A DNA stretch of 64,000 nucleotides from Sva-07 sp963728195 (GCA_963728195.1 CAVSIX010000011.1:248001-312000), one strand, 5' to 3'. Positions 17,985-28,763 are shown, numbered from the stretch's first letter. A program made the numbers and translations. Notes: generated by a model from the sequence alone, not told the origin.

Positions 17985-18562
17985 TGTCCGCTTATCGGCA
18001 AAGGGCAGGCGTCGACATGAGTAAAGGCTTCATCAAGTCGGCAGGTCTGGCCGCGGCGCTCGTTGCGACGAGCGTCGTTGGCACCGGTACCTCTGTGTTG
18101 GGCCAGGACGGCACACCCGAGTCACAACGCCTCCAGGTCTGCTACGAGTTCGACTCGACCGGAGCGCCAGAGCTTTCGCTTCGGCCTCCTGCCCGCTGAC
18201 GATTTCGAGAACGGCAACAAGGGCAACATCAAGCCGAACGACCTTCCGCTCCCGTTCCCCAGGCGGCGAGTACGCGATCCAAAGCCGATCTGATCAGCCA
18301 GAACGCCTACGGGACCGTCTACTGGTCCGAGGAGTACACCGCCACCGGCGAGGTCACCTGGACAAACCGCGGTGACTCGGTCACCGCCGATCTGAGCAAG
18401 CCGAACACCGCCTGTCCGTCCCCGCTCGGGACGCCGACCGTCGACGCGCCCGAGTCGGTCGACGGCGCGCGTGGGGTCGGCGTCGCCGACATCCCGATCA
18501 CTGCGCTCCCCGGGAACCTGTTCGCTGACGTGCTGTCGTCACCGGTCGTCGGCGACCCGCTG

Positions 18563-18787
18563 CGTTTGATCGGTCCTGCGCGCCTGATCGGTCCTGCGCG
18601 TCTGATTGGTCCCGCTCGTCTGATCGGCCCCGCCCGGCTCATCGACTCGCCGGAGTTGGCTGGCCCCGCCCGTCTGATCGGCCAGGCGCGCCTGATCGGT
18701 CCCGCACGACTCATCGGGCAGGCCCGACTGATCGGCCAGTCGCGCTTGATCGGCCAGTCGCGCTTGATCGGCCAGTCGCGCCTCATC
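18563..18787 (+). repeat. RLIG hexapeptide array 1 (18-bp tandem repeats)
   Basis: About 12 units of an 18-bp repeat encode RLIGPA, RLIGQA and RLIGQS hexapeptides, interrupted once by a variant unit (RLIDSPELAGPA). The last three full units are identical at the protein level (RLIGQS). Codons vary between units (ctg atc ggt, ttg atc ggc, ctg att ggt), suggesting selection on the protein rather than recent DNA slippage, except in the nearly identical last three units. Confidence 0.9.
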
Positions 18788-20017
18788 GAGGCCGACCAGC
18801 TCGCCGGTGTCGGTGACGTCGCGCTCTCGTTCCTTCAACCGCCGATCGGTTACACGTGGGACGAGGTGCTCGCCCTCACGCCGTGGGAAGGCCTGACCCG
18901 AAACGATGTGCTCTTCTCCGAGGTCAGCGAACGCTGCGCCGATGCAGGTCTGTCGGAGGCGTTCCAGGCCTTCTGTGATGCGTCGATCCTCGATCTCGAC
19001 CCCGATGGCGTCTTCCTGCAGGACGTCAGCCTGCTCTCGCTGTTCTTCGGTGACACGAAGCTCAGCGAGATCCCGCTGCCGTCGGACACCTCGTGGTGTG
19101 AGCTGACGGGCGAGGACGGCAGCGATCCGAACGTCGGGTTCTGCAACTGGAGCGAGGCAAACCTGTTGTTGCTCGACCTCGCCGGGTTCGACGTGGGCAG
19201 CGTGCCGTGGGACAGGATCCCGGCCGACGCAGTCAACTACGCCCCCGACTCGTTCCTCGGTGCGTTGCTCGACGATCCGACCACGCCGGACGGTGACCCG
19301 GATCCGATCTTCCGCCTGAAGGCGGGCGAGTCGGTGCTCGAGTACGTGTCGGCGCTGCTCGACCCCGTTGCCTTCCCCTGGTCGCAACTCGATCTCCTCG
19401 ACAATGCCGATCCCGATTTCGATGTCACCGACTTCGCGTTTGGCGAACCCGCAGAGATCTCCACGACGTGGAAGACGAGCGGGCGAATCGGCGAGACGAC
19501 CGTCACGGTCGACGTGCCAGACGGGTTCGCGTACGTGCCTTACTCGGCGACGGTCACCGTCGGGGGCGCCGAGCCCGTCCCCGCCGTCCCCGCTGACGAC
19601 GATCCGCGCGCCGGCGAGGATCCGCTCGTCTTCACCGGGCCGTACTCCGAGTTCGGCGCGACCACGACCTTCTCGGTCCTGGTGCGCCCCGTCGGCCTCA
19701 TCGAAGGCGCTCTGGACCCGGTCACCGGTTCGATGATGGTGACTGCGGACAGCAAGCCGGGCGTGTCCATCGCATTCGTTGTGGAGGTCAGCGACCCGTG
19801 GGCAATGGGCAAGACGCTCGAGACCGACACGCTGTACGTGTCGAAGCTCTCAGAGAACGGTGACCAGCGCCCCCTCACCGAATACGAGGTCGACCTCGAC
19901 CCGAATGCTTATGCGCCCGGCAGCCACCTGTCGGTGTCGGTGTCGAGCCTCAACGGCGACGCCGACCTCAGCCTGTTCGCCGACGACGTGTCCGGACCGC
20001 CCTCCACGGGCCAGTCG

Positions 20018-20098
20018 CGCCTGATCGGGCCGGCCCGCCTGATCGGCCAGTCCCGCCTGATCGGCCAATCTCGCCTGATCGGCCAATCGCGTCTGATC
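20018..20098 (+). repeat. RLIG hexapeptide array 2
   Basis: Five 18-bp units encode RLIGPA, then RLIGQS three times, then RLIADE, about 1.2 kb downstream of array 1 in the same frame. The array is preceded by DVSGPPSTGQS and followed by an acidic SGDAEKTGN linker. The same two unit types occur in the same order as in array 1 (P-type first, Q-type last). Confidence 0.9.
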
Positions 20099-23000
20099 GC
20101 CGACGAAACCTCCGGCGACGCGGAGAAGACGGGCAACAGCCCACAGCCCGAGGCGGTCGAGGACGTCGTCAAGGTCCTGCCGAGCAATCCCGACCTTCCC
20201 CTCGTGGCAATCTCCAACAACCGGGCCCTCGAGCCCGAGGTGGCCGAGGCCATCACCGGCCCGGCGACGCGGTTCCCGCTGGTCGTCGCCGGCTACAACG
20301 GCGCCACGCCCGATTATGTCCTCCACGTCCGGGCGTCGGCGGCGCCCACCGCCGAGGAATGTCGCGTGCCCGAAGTCGCCACGATGATTTCGCCCTCCCC
20401 GACGAGCTTCGCTGCCAGCACGAGGTCACTGATCATCCGGAGCTCGACCGGACCGCAGGTGAGCAACCTCGCGGACCTTGCAGGGACATCCGAAGGTCGA
20501 CGGCCAGATCGTCACCGTCACGCCGACCGTCGACTGGAACACCGAGAGCACCTGTTCGGCCCTATTGGCCAACGCGGTCGTGTCGGACGTCGCTGCGTAC
20601 GTGTCGGCCGCTGCGAAGCACCTCGACCAGCCCGACGGCGGCCTCGAGAACGTGGTGCTGATCGGTGCCGACGACGTGCTCCCGCACGCCCGCATCGGTG
20701 AGACCCAGCAGCTCGGTAAGGAGTTCACCTACGCCGCCGAGGTCGGTGGGCTCAACGGCACGACCTCGTCGATGCTCGCCAACAGCTTCTTCTCCGACGC
20801 CCCGTACGCCGACCTCGACCCGATCCTGCTCGCCGGCAAGCCGGTGTTCGTCGAGGACCTCGGGCTCGGCCGCCTCGTCGAGACCGGCTCCCAGATCGAG
20901 GCCCAGATCGCCCAGTTCGTGAACACCGACACGAACGGGACGCTGAAACTCGACAGCGCGTTCGTCGCCGGCTACGACTTCCTGGCCGACCAGGCGGACG
21001 AGCTTGCCGGCATCCTCGATACGAGCAACACGCTGATCCGGCCCGACTGGACCGCCGGGGAGCTGGCGTCAAGGCTCGCGACAGTGACCGGACCCGACAT
21101 CGTCTCGGTCAATGCGCACGCCGACCACTCCCGTGTCGTGTCGGCGCTCGGCGACAGCGGTACCGCCGACGTCAACGCCGCACTCGAATCACTCGACGCG
21201 GCCGCGGGTGAGGTCCCGGCGCCGGCTCCCGGTGCGCTCTGGTTCACCGTCGGGTGTCACGCCGGCTTCAGCGTGCCGAACCGTGTCGGTCAGCCCGGCG
21301 CGCCCACGAGACCCGGTGACTGGCCCGAGTACACGACCGACGCCGCGGTCTACATCGCGAACACGGGCTACGGATACGGCGACGACACCGAGATCGGGTA
21401 CTCCGAGCGGCTGTTCAACGACTTCGCGTCGATCCTGACGCAAGGCGGGATCTCGGCCGGCGAGGCCTGGACCCAGGCCAAGCGCGAGTACGCCAGTCGC
21501 CTGTCGAACTTCGACGCCTACGACTACAAGGTGCTCCAGCAGGGTGTGCTCTACGGCTTGCCGATGTACGACGCGCCAGCCGTCGGGGAGGTGCAGGGTT
21601 TCGCGGTCTTCGCCCAGGAGGCTGCGGTCGAGACGCCTCTCGTGGTGAAGGGGGAGATCGCTCCGGTCGAGGGAGTCGGCGGTCTGCTCGAGCGCTCGGT
21701 CGACGCGAGCTACCTCTGGGGCGATGACCCCGCCCCGAGTTCGGAACTCTTCCGTACGGTGGCCGGTGACGTCGAGGTCAAGGACGGCTACCCGATCGTG
21801 CCTCGGTCCGACATCGACATCACGAGCGACGATCCGCTCAACGAGGTGGCCCGGGGAGCGATCATCGAGTCGCTCTCATCTCGTGGGCCCATCGCGGCGG
21901 CTGCTGAGTACTCGCGAGCGGTGGTCGGTCTCGCGGGTGGCGAGCCCGACATCGAGTCGGACTCGGCGGTCTTCCCGACGGCATTCCAGGCGATCACGTC
22001 GGTCATCGACGGAGACGTGGCGACCGATCGACTCGTGCTCTTCCCCGGCCAGTACCGCAGCGCGACGGGCGAGTTCACGCTGCTCGACCAGGTCACCACC
22101 ACCGTGTACTACGCACAGGTGCAGGGTCAGGGCGACGACGCTCGCATCGCCGACACCGTCAAGCCGGAGATCATCTCCAGTTCGGCGGACAGCATCCCCG
22201 GCGCGGTTCTCTTCAAGGTCGTGGCCACCGACGATCAGGACGTTGCACGAGTGGTGGTCCAGTACCTCGACGCAGGCACGTGGCGGAAGGTCGAGCTGGC
22301 ACCGTCGGTACTCACCGATGGCGAGTACGTCGGGCAGTTTCCGAATCCTGTCCCGGGCGAGGGGCGGTACTTCATCCAGGTGCTCGACACGGGCGGCAAC
22401 GTCGCCATCAGCTCGTTCAAGGGCAACTACTACGAGGTCGGCTTCGGACTCCCCGACGCCGTGGTCGTGGCCAGGACCGACACCGATCCGGTGCGAGCGC
22501 TGGCAGAGGACGAATGGTCGAACGTGCCCGTCGACGTCGAAGTCGTCGGTGAGATCGACGACGGGTGGACGCCGACGGTCGGCAAGTTGGTGACGCCCGC
22601 GACCGAGACCGCTCCGGCCGTGTACACGCAGCTCTCGCCGACTCCCGTCGATCCGACCGATCCCAGCGTCGTGCGGCTCGAGGACGACGGGGTCTACGAG
22701 GTGAAGTTCACGCGCGAGCTCGACGGTGGACAGCTCGCCAAGCTGACCAGGATCGTGAGGATCGACCAGACGGCACCCACGGTCGCCTTCGATCCCGCGG
22801 TCGAGGTGCTGTTCCCCGGCGATGAGCCGGTCGGGATCGATCCCGTCGTGTGAGTGCCGACAACCCGCCGCTGGCGCCGTGGAATCGTCGGGCTGTGACC
22901 CGTGATCCGGATTCGGTGAGGTTGGTCCTGGTCGGCGAGTTCGAGCCCGCCGTGCCGGGCGCGACCGTCGCGACAGCGACCGATGTTGCCGGCAATGTGA

Positions 23001-24038
23001 GCGCCCCGACAGAGCAGACGATCGTCTCCGTGTCGGGCAACTTCAAACGACGATGACTGGTTCAACGCCGAAGGTGCGACGCCGGATGTCACGATCACCA
23101 CGACCGGTGTCCTTGCCGATGTCATCGAGATCGATGCTCATCGACGGAGCTGGGCAACGGACGTCCTACACAGCGTCAACGGCATCGATGATGGCAAGTA
23201 CAGCGGCAATCGTCGTGCGGGTCGATGGCGACGAAGCGGGTAAGACATCAAGGAGTTCCGATCTAGGATCGACACCGATGCCTCCGACGATCAGCCGACC
23301 CGACCGGTACTGCACGATTCGTACACGGCGGTCAGACCGCACCCACGCTCACCTGTGATCGTCGGCCGACCACGGAGGTTCGGGGCTCGGAGTACCTGCA
23401 CGATCGTGACCGGCGTCGACACGTCGACGGTCGACCGACGCCGGCGGGAAGCCACGCTTCGTCGTCATCACCGCGACGGACGTCGCCGGCAACGTCGCAA
23501 CAGTGCAGTTCCCGTACACCGTCGTCGCCCCGCCGCCTGCCTGCGATCCGCAGGGCGACGTGCCGAGGGGGTACGAGTTCGGCGACGTCATCGGCTGCAG
23601 CGCGACGCGCAATGCCGACCGCACCGCATCGATCACACTGCAGCTGGCGGGGGCGATTCCGATGAGTCGGACTCCTCAGTACCGCCTCTTGCTCTCGGCG
23701 TCTCCGACGGGTTCGACGACCCAGGTCAAGTGGAGTGACGGGTCGTCGAAGGACAGGGCGGTCAGGAGTGTGACCGTGGGGGCGGGCCGCACGAGCCTCA
23801 CGTTCGTGATCGATCTGGCGACGGTGGGTGTGTCGAACACCGGGGCCCTGTACTGGTCGGCGCAGATCCAGGACGGCGCGCCGGCCAAACAGAACGTCGG
23901 GTTCCTCGACTATGCCCCGAACGTCGGCATGCCTCGGTTCGTGTTGCCGCCGCTCTGAGATCGCGCTGAGCCCGTGCGGGCTGCTCGTGTGCTGTCCGGT
24001 CGAGCCAGGTGGCGCTGCGCGCCCTGCCGGACGTCCGC

Positions 24039-25088
24039 TCACGAACCCGGGTTGGAGACTCGCGAAAGTGTGAATGCGAAGTCGAACGCGCGGTTGGCGA
24101 CATCTTCGGTGATGTCGGTCAGATCGGCCACCCCGACGTCGAGACCCTCGTGATGGGAGTACGCGCGGAGACCTACCAGGGTGTCGACGAACTCGGCCCG
24201 GCTGATGTCGAGGTCGTCGGGGTGGGCGCGCACGCCGGCGCGTGAGACCAGGCGGTGCGCGAATTCGGGATCGTTGTCCTGCACGTGGGCGAGCGCGACC
24301 ACGGCGAACGAGATCAGTTCGCCGTGTACGTGGTGGGCGCCGGTCGCATGTTCGTAGGCGTACGCCCAGAAGTGCTCGGAGCCCTCCTCGAACCGGCTGT
24401 GTCCGAGCGCGGCACACGCCGCACCGATGCGTCGGTAGCAGTCGGCGAGCCAGCGGATGCCGTCCGGCGTGCCCTCGCGGATGTCGGCGACCATCGAGTC
24501 GAGTTCGACGAGCAGGGTCAGCCCGAGATCGGCGGCGGCGTCGTTCCAGTCGACGCCCTCGCCGGCGCCGACGGCGGCTCGCCAGTCGTGGAGGCCGGTG
24601 TGGCACGACAGCACGTCACCGATGCCCGCCCGGTTGAGGTGCACGGGCGCCGAACGGATCAGGTCGATGTCGAGCACCACTTCCTCGGGAACGATCGAGC
24701 CGACGTAGCGGACCCGGCCGTCGGAGCGCACGCCGATCGCATCGGTGAACCCCGCATCGACCGACGTGATCGTGGGAATCTGCACCAACGGGAGCCCACG
24801 CTTCCACGCCAGGTACTTGGCGGTGTCGAGTGCGGTGCCACCACCGAATCCGACGACGACCTCGGCGCCGTCGTCGGCGGTGCGTTCGACGTCCCGGTCG
24901 AGCTTGTGGATCTCCATGTCGTCGGCGGCGACGATCGTGACGGGCGTCGGAACCTGCTCGGCGATCGACGACCACGGCGGATCGTTCACGGCGATCACGT
25001 ACCGGCCGAGGGTCCGCAGTGTGTCGACGGCCGTGCGTTCCACACAGTCGAACGGTTCGCCGATGGGTGCCGGCGGCACATCGCTCAC
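24039..25088 (-). CDS. Iron-containing/glycerol-1-phosphate dehydrogenase-like enzyme
   Basis: This protein has 349 residues when started at GTG 25088. The NAD-binding region is VVVGFGGGTALDTAKYLAW, followed by PTITSVDAGFTDAIG, in the style of the EgsA/AraM and dehydroquinate-synthase-like superfamily. Metal-ligand candidates are the His in SCHTGLHDW and those in HATGAHHVHGE. The family oxidises or reduces polyol phosphates; sn-glycerol-1-phosphate is one possibility, and a cyclitol precursor is another. The reading frame continues upstream without a stop into the aminotransferase C-terminus, so a fused protein is formally possible. The GTG at 25088 is the likely independent start, and TGA in an adjacent frame overlaps it. 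Confidence 0.8.
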   Translation of the reverse strand: MSDVPPAPIGEPFDCVERTAVDTLRTLGRYVIAVNDPPWSSIAEQVPTPVTIVAADDMEIHKLDRDVERTADDGAEVVVGFGGGTALDTAKYLAWKRGLPLVQIPTITSVDAGFTDAIGVRSDGRVRYVGSIVPEEVVLDIDLIRSAPVHLNRAGIGDVLSCHTGLHDWRAAVGAGEGVDWNDAAADLGLTLLVELDSMVADIREGTPDGIRWLADCYRRIGAACAALGHSRFEEGSEHFWAYAYEHATGAHHVHGELISFAVVALAHVQDNDPEFAHRLVSRAGVRAHPDDLDISRAEFVDTLVGLRAYSHHEGLDVGVADLTDITEDVANRAFDFAFTLSRVSNPGS

Positions 25089-26309
25089 GACAACACTCCG
25101 GCGTTGACGCTGGACCTTCTCGACGGCCCGAACCACGTCGAGTGCATCGTCCTCCGAACCCATCAGCACCGACGTGGTGAACCACAGTGTGGTGTCGGCG
25201 AGTCGCTCGGTGACCGGCAGCGCAAGCGACGCCCAGTCCTGCATGCCGGTGCGATCGCGGTGACGCGGGTGCGAGACCGTCGGCGATCGCGGAACACGTC
25301 GAGGTGGTGCACCGGCGGGTACGACATCGTCAGCGAGATGCCCTCGGCCTCCAGCGCAAGGCGCACCGGCTCACGCTGCGCACCGAACTCGTCCGGATCG
25401 ATGCGTACGACGTAGCAGTAGTTGCCCTGGCGGTCGCAGCGCGGGTCACGCGGTCTGCGGATGCACGCCAGGGATCGTCGCCAGCTCGTCGTTCAGCAGT
25501 GCTGCGTGGCGATCGCGGCGCTGCTGCTGTTCCTCGAAGCGGTCGAGTTGGGCGAGCAGGACGGCACCCTGCCACTCAGTCATCCGATAGTTCCCGCCGA
25601 GGAGGTAGTGGGAGTAGAACCATTCGCCGGGCCGGCGCCCGCAGTTGGCGAACGAGGCGGCTCGGGCGAGCACGTCGGCATCGGTCGATACGACGGCGCC
25701 GCCCTCGCCGCCGGTCATCAGCTTCGACGCCTGGAACGAGTACGTGCCGGCAGCACCGAACGTGCCGACCATCCGGCCGCTGAACGTCGAACCGTGCGCA
25801 TGGGCGCAGTCCTCGATCAGCACGAGGTCGTGGCGGCGGCAGATCTCGGTGAGCCGGTCCATGTCGGCCGGGTGGCCGGCGATGTGCACGGCGATCACCG
25901 CGCGGGTGCGCGACGTGATGGCGGCCTCGACGGCGTCCGGGTCGATGCAGCCGGTGCCGAGTTCGACGTCGACGAGCACCGGTCGGGCGTTGACCATCAG
26001 CACCGATGCGGCCGTGGCGACGAACGTCCAGGCTGGCACGATCACCTCGTCGCCCTCGCCGATCCCGGTCGCGAGCAGCGCAACTTCGATCGCGTGCGAC
26101 CCGTTGGTGACGGCCACCGCAGCGTCGGTCCCGTGGAACTCGCCCCACCTTCGTTCGAACTCGCGCACCTTCGTGCCCTGCGACGACCACCACTGGTTCG
26201 AGTCGAGCACCTCGAGCAGGTTGGAGCGCTCGCGTTCGTCGTGCGTCGGCCACTCGGGATACGGCTCGGTGCGGACCGGCGTCCCGCCGTGGATCGCCAA
26301 CTCACTCAT
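25089..26309 (-). pseudogene. DegT/DnrJ/EryC1/StrS-type PLP aminotransferase, frameshifted in the C-terminal third
   Basis: From ATG 26309 (AAGGATG upstream) the minus strand encodes MSELAIHGGTPVRTEPYPEW and the family core. This includes NGSHAIEVALLATGIGEGDE, EDCAHAHGS and SFQASKLMTGGEGG, whose Lys would hold PLP. The frame stops at 25446 after HPQTA. The protein resumes in another frame as DPRCDRQGNYCYVVRIDPDE to HHLDVFRD, then returns to the first frame near 25285 and ends with LPVTERLADTTLWF and AVEKVQRQ. Two compensating frameshifts therefore interrupt it. An intact enzyme would aminate a keto-sugar or cyclitol. It is followed by the dehydrogenase and is divergent from the PIG-L gene. 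Confidence 0.83.
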
Positions 26310-26384
26310 CGCAACATCCTTGCATCGGGGCCCAGCGGGCGTCGGGCCTCGAGGGGCGAGCGGTGGTGGGATACGGTCCGATCG

Positions 26385-27248
26385 ATGGTGGCGACGGTGC
26401 GCACGATCGAGCCGGGGGAGGGGCGGCTGGTGCTGGTGGTGGTCGCGCACGCCGACGACGTGGCCCTGTTCATCGGCGGCACGGTCGCAGCGTGGGCGGA
26501 CGCCGGCTGGCGGGTCGTCGTGGTCCGAGCCACCGACGACCGATGGGACTCGGTCGGCTCCGACGAGGCGACGACCGTGGCGGCGAATCGCGACGAGTTC
26601 GTTCGGGCCGCGGGAACCCTCGGCGTCGATCACATCGTCGAGTTGGGCTACCCCACCGACACGCTCGGCGACGTCTCGACCGTCGAACTGCGCGAACGGA
26701 TCATCCACGCGGTGCGCACCTATCGGCCCTATGCGCTCGTGTCGTTCGACCCGTACGCCATGTACGGCGAGGACAACCTCGACCACGTCACCGTCGGCCG
26801 CGCCGTCGACGAGTCGTTCTGGGCCAGCCAGTTCGACCTCCACCACCCCGAGCACTTCGACGAGGTGTCCACCCACACGAACGAGCCGCTCGCCCCGCAC
26901 GGCTGCTTCGAGCGGTGGTACTTCGGGCGCGAGGTGATCGACGTCACCGACGTCGTCGACGTGACCGCCACGCTCGACCGCAAGATCGCTGCCGCCTGCA
27001 GCCATCGCACGATGATGCTGAACTTCCTCAACCAGCTGCGGCTCCAGGCGCACACCGGCGGCTGGCGGATCCCGTCGGTCGACGAGGCGATCGAGGCCGG
27101 CGACGTCACCGGCGTGTTGTCTCTGATGCTGCGGGCGGGCGCCGAGCGGCTCGGTCAGCGGTACGGCGTCGGCGCAGCCGAGGAGTTCCGGGTGGTCGTC
27201 TTCGGCGGCATGGACGGGCTGCTCGAATCGCTCGGGGAACGGCTCTGA
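26385..27248 (+). CDS. PIG-L (LmbE) family deacetylase
   Basis: This 287-residue protein has the PIG-L N-terminal pattern LVLVVVAHADDVALFIGGTVA, with AHADD in place of the usual AHPDD. The zinc ligands would be the His and second Asp, plus the later His in DNLDHVTVGRAVDESF. Family members remove acetyl groups from N-acetylglucosamine conjugates (for example in mycothiol and GPI synthesis). ATG 26385 is the first sensible start. It is divergent from the aminotransferase, with a 75-bp shared gap, suggesting that a small aminosugar- or cyclitol-modifying set is encoded here. The substrate is unknown. Confidence 0.85.
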   Translation: MVATVRTIEPGEGRLVLVVVAHADDVALFIGGTVAAWADAGWRVVVVRATDDRWDSVGSDEATTVAANRDEFVRAAGTLGVDHIVELGYPTDTLGDVSTVELRERIIHAVRTYRPYALVSFDPYAMYGEDNLDHVTVGRAVDESFWASQFDLHHPEHFDEVSTHTNEPLAPHGCFERWYFGREVIDVTDVVDVTATLDRKIAAACSHRTMMLNFLNQLRLQAHTGGWRIPSVDEAIEAGDVTGVLSLMLRAGAERLGQRYGVGAAEEFRVVVFGGMDGLLESLGERL

Positions 27249-27280
27249 TCGATGACCGTGGGCGGGAACCCGGCAACGCG

Positions 27281-28696
27281 TCAGCAGATGTCGGTGCCGT
27301 CGGGGCCGGTGATGTGCCAGTGGCCGTTGTGGTCTCGGTGGATGGTGAAGCCGGTTTCTTTGAGGTAGTTGTGGCGGGGGCACAGTGGTGCGCCGTTGTC
27401 GGGGTTGGTGGGGCCGCGGGTGGACCAGCTGGTGAGGTGGTCGGCGTGGCACCAGGTGTGGGGTTGGTCGCAGCCGGGCCAGATGCAGGTGGGTTCGAGC
27501 AGCATGACGGCTTCGCGGGCGGCGCCGGTGAAGAGTCGGGTCGTGCGGCCGAGTTCGATGATGACGCCTTTGGTGTTGGTGATGACCCGGCGGAGTAGCG
27601 ACCACATGGACACTGCGATGATGGCGTTGGGGTCGACGCGGTGGCCGCGTGAGGTGCGTGAGGTGATGTCGCGGTAGCGGGTGGGGTCGATGAGGTCGTT
27701 GTCGGCAACGGTGGCGGCGGTGGTTTCGTCGAGGAGGAAGTTGACGGTGGGTAGTGGGCGTTGGCGGTCGGGTGGGCATGCGCCTGCGGCGCGGGCCATT
27801 TCGAGGAGGGCGTCGGCTCGGCGTTGCGCTTCGGTGCGGCGGAGTTCGGTGATGTCGATGTTGCCGTTGGTGTGGTGTCGGGTGGCGTTGTTGCAGTCGC
27901 GGGTGAATTCGCGGTCGACGTACCAGCAGAAGATTTCGAGGAATTCGGGGCCGCCGACGTCGTCGAAGCGGGCGTGCAACGACCACGAGCCGTCGGGGGA
28001 CTGGTGCATCAGTGCGCTGCGGCGTTGCTGGTTGCGTTCGGCTTTGTCGGCGGCACCGATCGGGTCGGCGAGTGCTTCCCATGTGAGGGCGCGGCGTTCG
28101 AACTCGACGTAGGAGACGTCCATGGCGTCGGCCATCAGCTGCCAGACACCCTGGGTGAGGACGTCAGCGTCGATGCGCGGGTTGGCGGCGATGCGTGCCA
28201 TCAGCCGGGTCTGGGCAACACCGACTTGGCCGCCGGCGAGTGCGTTGTTCCACACTCCGACCGCTCGACGCAGCCGGGCTTCTTGCAGGCGGCCGTGCGC
28301 TTCGGCACCCGACAGCTGCAAGCGGTGCTTCATCCAGGCTTTGGCGGTGAAGAACCCGAGATTCCGGAACGGCTGTGTGGTGTCGAGGTGATCGGCCACT
28401 GCGATGCCCGCTGCGGTGGCCTGACGGCGCAGCTGTTCGACGCCGACCGCCCAGGCCTCGGTGGTTGCCGCGTCGAAGCCTGACGGATCGAGACGTTCCA
28501 GCAACGAAAGCCCCTGGGCGCAATGCTCGACCACCGCCTGCATCCACTGCGGTCCCACCAGCGGGTGATCACCGAACGCGACGTCGGTCACCGGATCGAA
28601 CCCGCGAGCGTCATCGGCCGGACACCACTCGAACCCGTCACCGAACACCGGCCCGCACACCGCTTCGGCGGCGATCGGCTCCTCGACAACGGACAT
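27281..28696 (-). CDS. DUF222 and HNH endonuclease domain protein
   Basis: This 471-residue protein has an N-terminal DUF222 region (about residues 50-330) and a C-terminal HNH domain. The latter reads CIWPGCDQPHTWCHADHLTSW, with DHL, then DNGAPLCPRHNYLKE as the zinc/His part. Such 13E12-type proteins are common and multicopy in actinobacteria and often lie in variable regions. A nuclease role is inferred from the HNH motif, and the biological purpose is not settled. The ATG at 28696 gives MSVVEEPIAAE; an earlier GTG would extend into the gap. Simple GTG/GCG-rich sequence on the plus strand reflects its codon use. Confidence 0.87.
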   Translation of the reverse strand: MSVVEEPIAAEAVCGPVFGDGFEWCPADDARGFDPVTDVAFGDHPLVGPQWMQAVVEHCAQGLSLLERLDPSGFDAATTEAWAVGVEQLRRQATAAGIAVADHLDTTQPFRNLGFFTAKAWMKHRLQLSGAEAHGRLQEARLRRAVGVWNNALAGGQVGVAQTRLMARIAANPRIDADVLTQGVWQLMADAMDVSYVEFERRALTWEALADPIGAADKAERNQQRRSALMHQSPDGSWSLHARFDDVGGPEFLEIFCWYVDREFTRDCNNATRHHTNGNIDITELRRTEAQRRADALLEMARAAGACPPDRQRPLPTVNFLLDETTAATVADNDLIDPTRYRDITSRTSRGHRVDPNAIIAVSMWSLLRRVITNTKGVIIELGRTTRLFTGAAREAVMLLEPTCIWPGCDQPHTWCHADHLTSWSTRGPTNPDNGAPLCPRHNYLKETGFTIHRDHNGHWHITGPDGTDIC

Positions 28697-28763
28697 ACCA
28701 CCATCATGACCAAGGGGTGTCGCAGAGATGGCGAAGCTGGTTCGGTTGCGTCGAGGCTCGCCG

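Larger units (their letters stand above)
18017..23958 (+). pseudogene. Secreted protein with RLIG hexapeptide arrays, clan CD-like peptidase domain and Ig-like repeats, frameshifted
   Basis: The gene encodes a signal peptide (MSKGFIKSAGLAAALVATS) and would have given about 1,980 residues. The coding frame changes near 18175, 18255, 20478, 22850 and 23048, with no steady frame until about 23440, so the gene is broken. Pieces in order: an N-terminal domain; array 1 of RLIG(P/Q)(A/S) hexapeptides; a 400-residue middle; array 2 (five units); a domain with VVLIGADDVLPHAR, NAHADHSR (His codon 21117) and TVGCHAGF (Cys codon 21255), resembling gingipain/caspase-fold (clan CD) peptidases; then Ig-like modules with ATDVAGNV. 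It ends FVLPPL. The function is unknown; surface display or proteolysis is an inference. Confidence 0.72.

Noticed and set aside
18563..18787. The 18-bp tandem repeats as a CRISPR array.
   Set aside because: Repeats are contiguous, with no spacers, and form one protein-coding frame.
25089..25244. A 401-residue form of the dehydrogenase with an N-terminal extension starting at 25244.
   Set aside because: The extension is the DegT aminotransferase C-terminus, not a dehydrogenase domain; a fusion is noted as a formal possibility only.
26385..28082. Minus-strand open frame extending the DegT gene upstream across the PIG-L gene.
   Set aside because: The upstream part is repetitive Arg/His/Pro with no family match; ATG 26309 with AAGGATG and the family N-terminus marks the true start.
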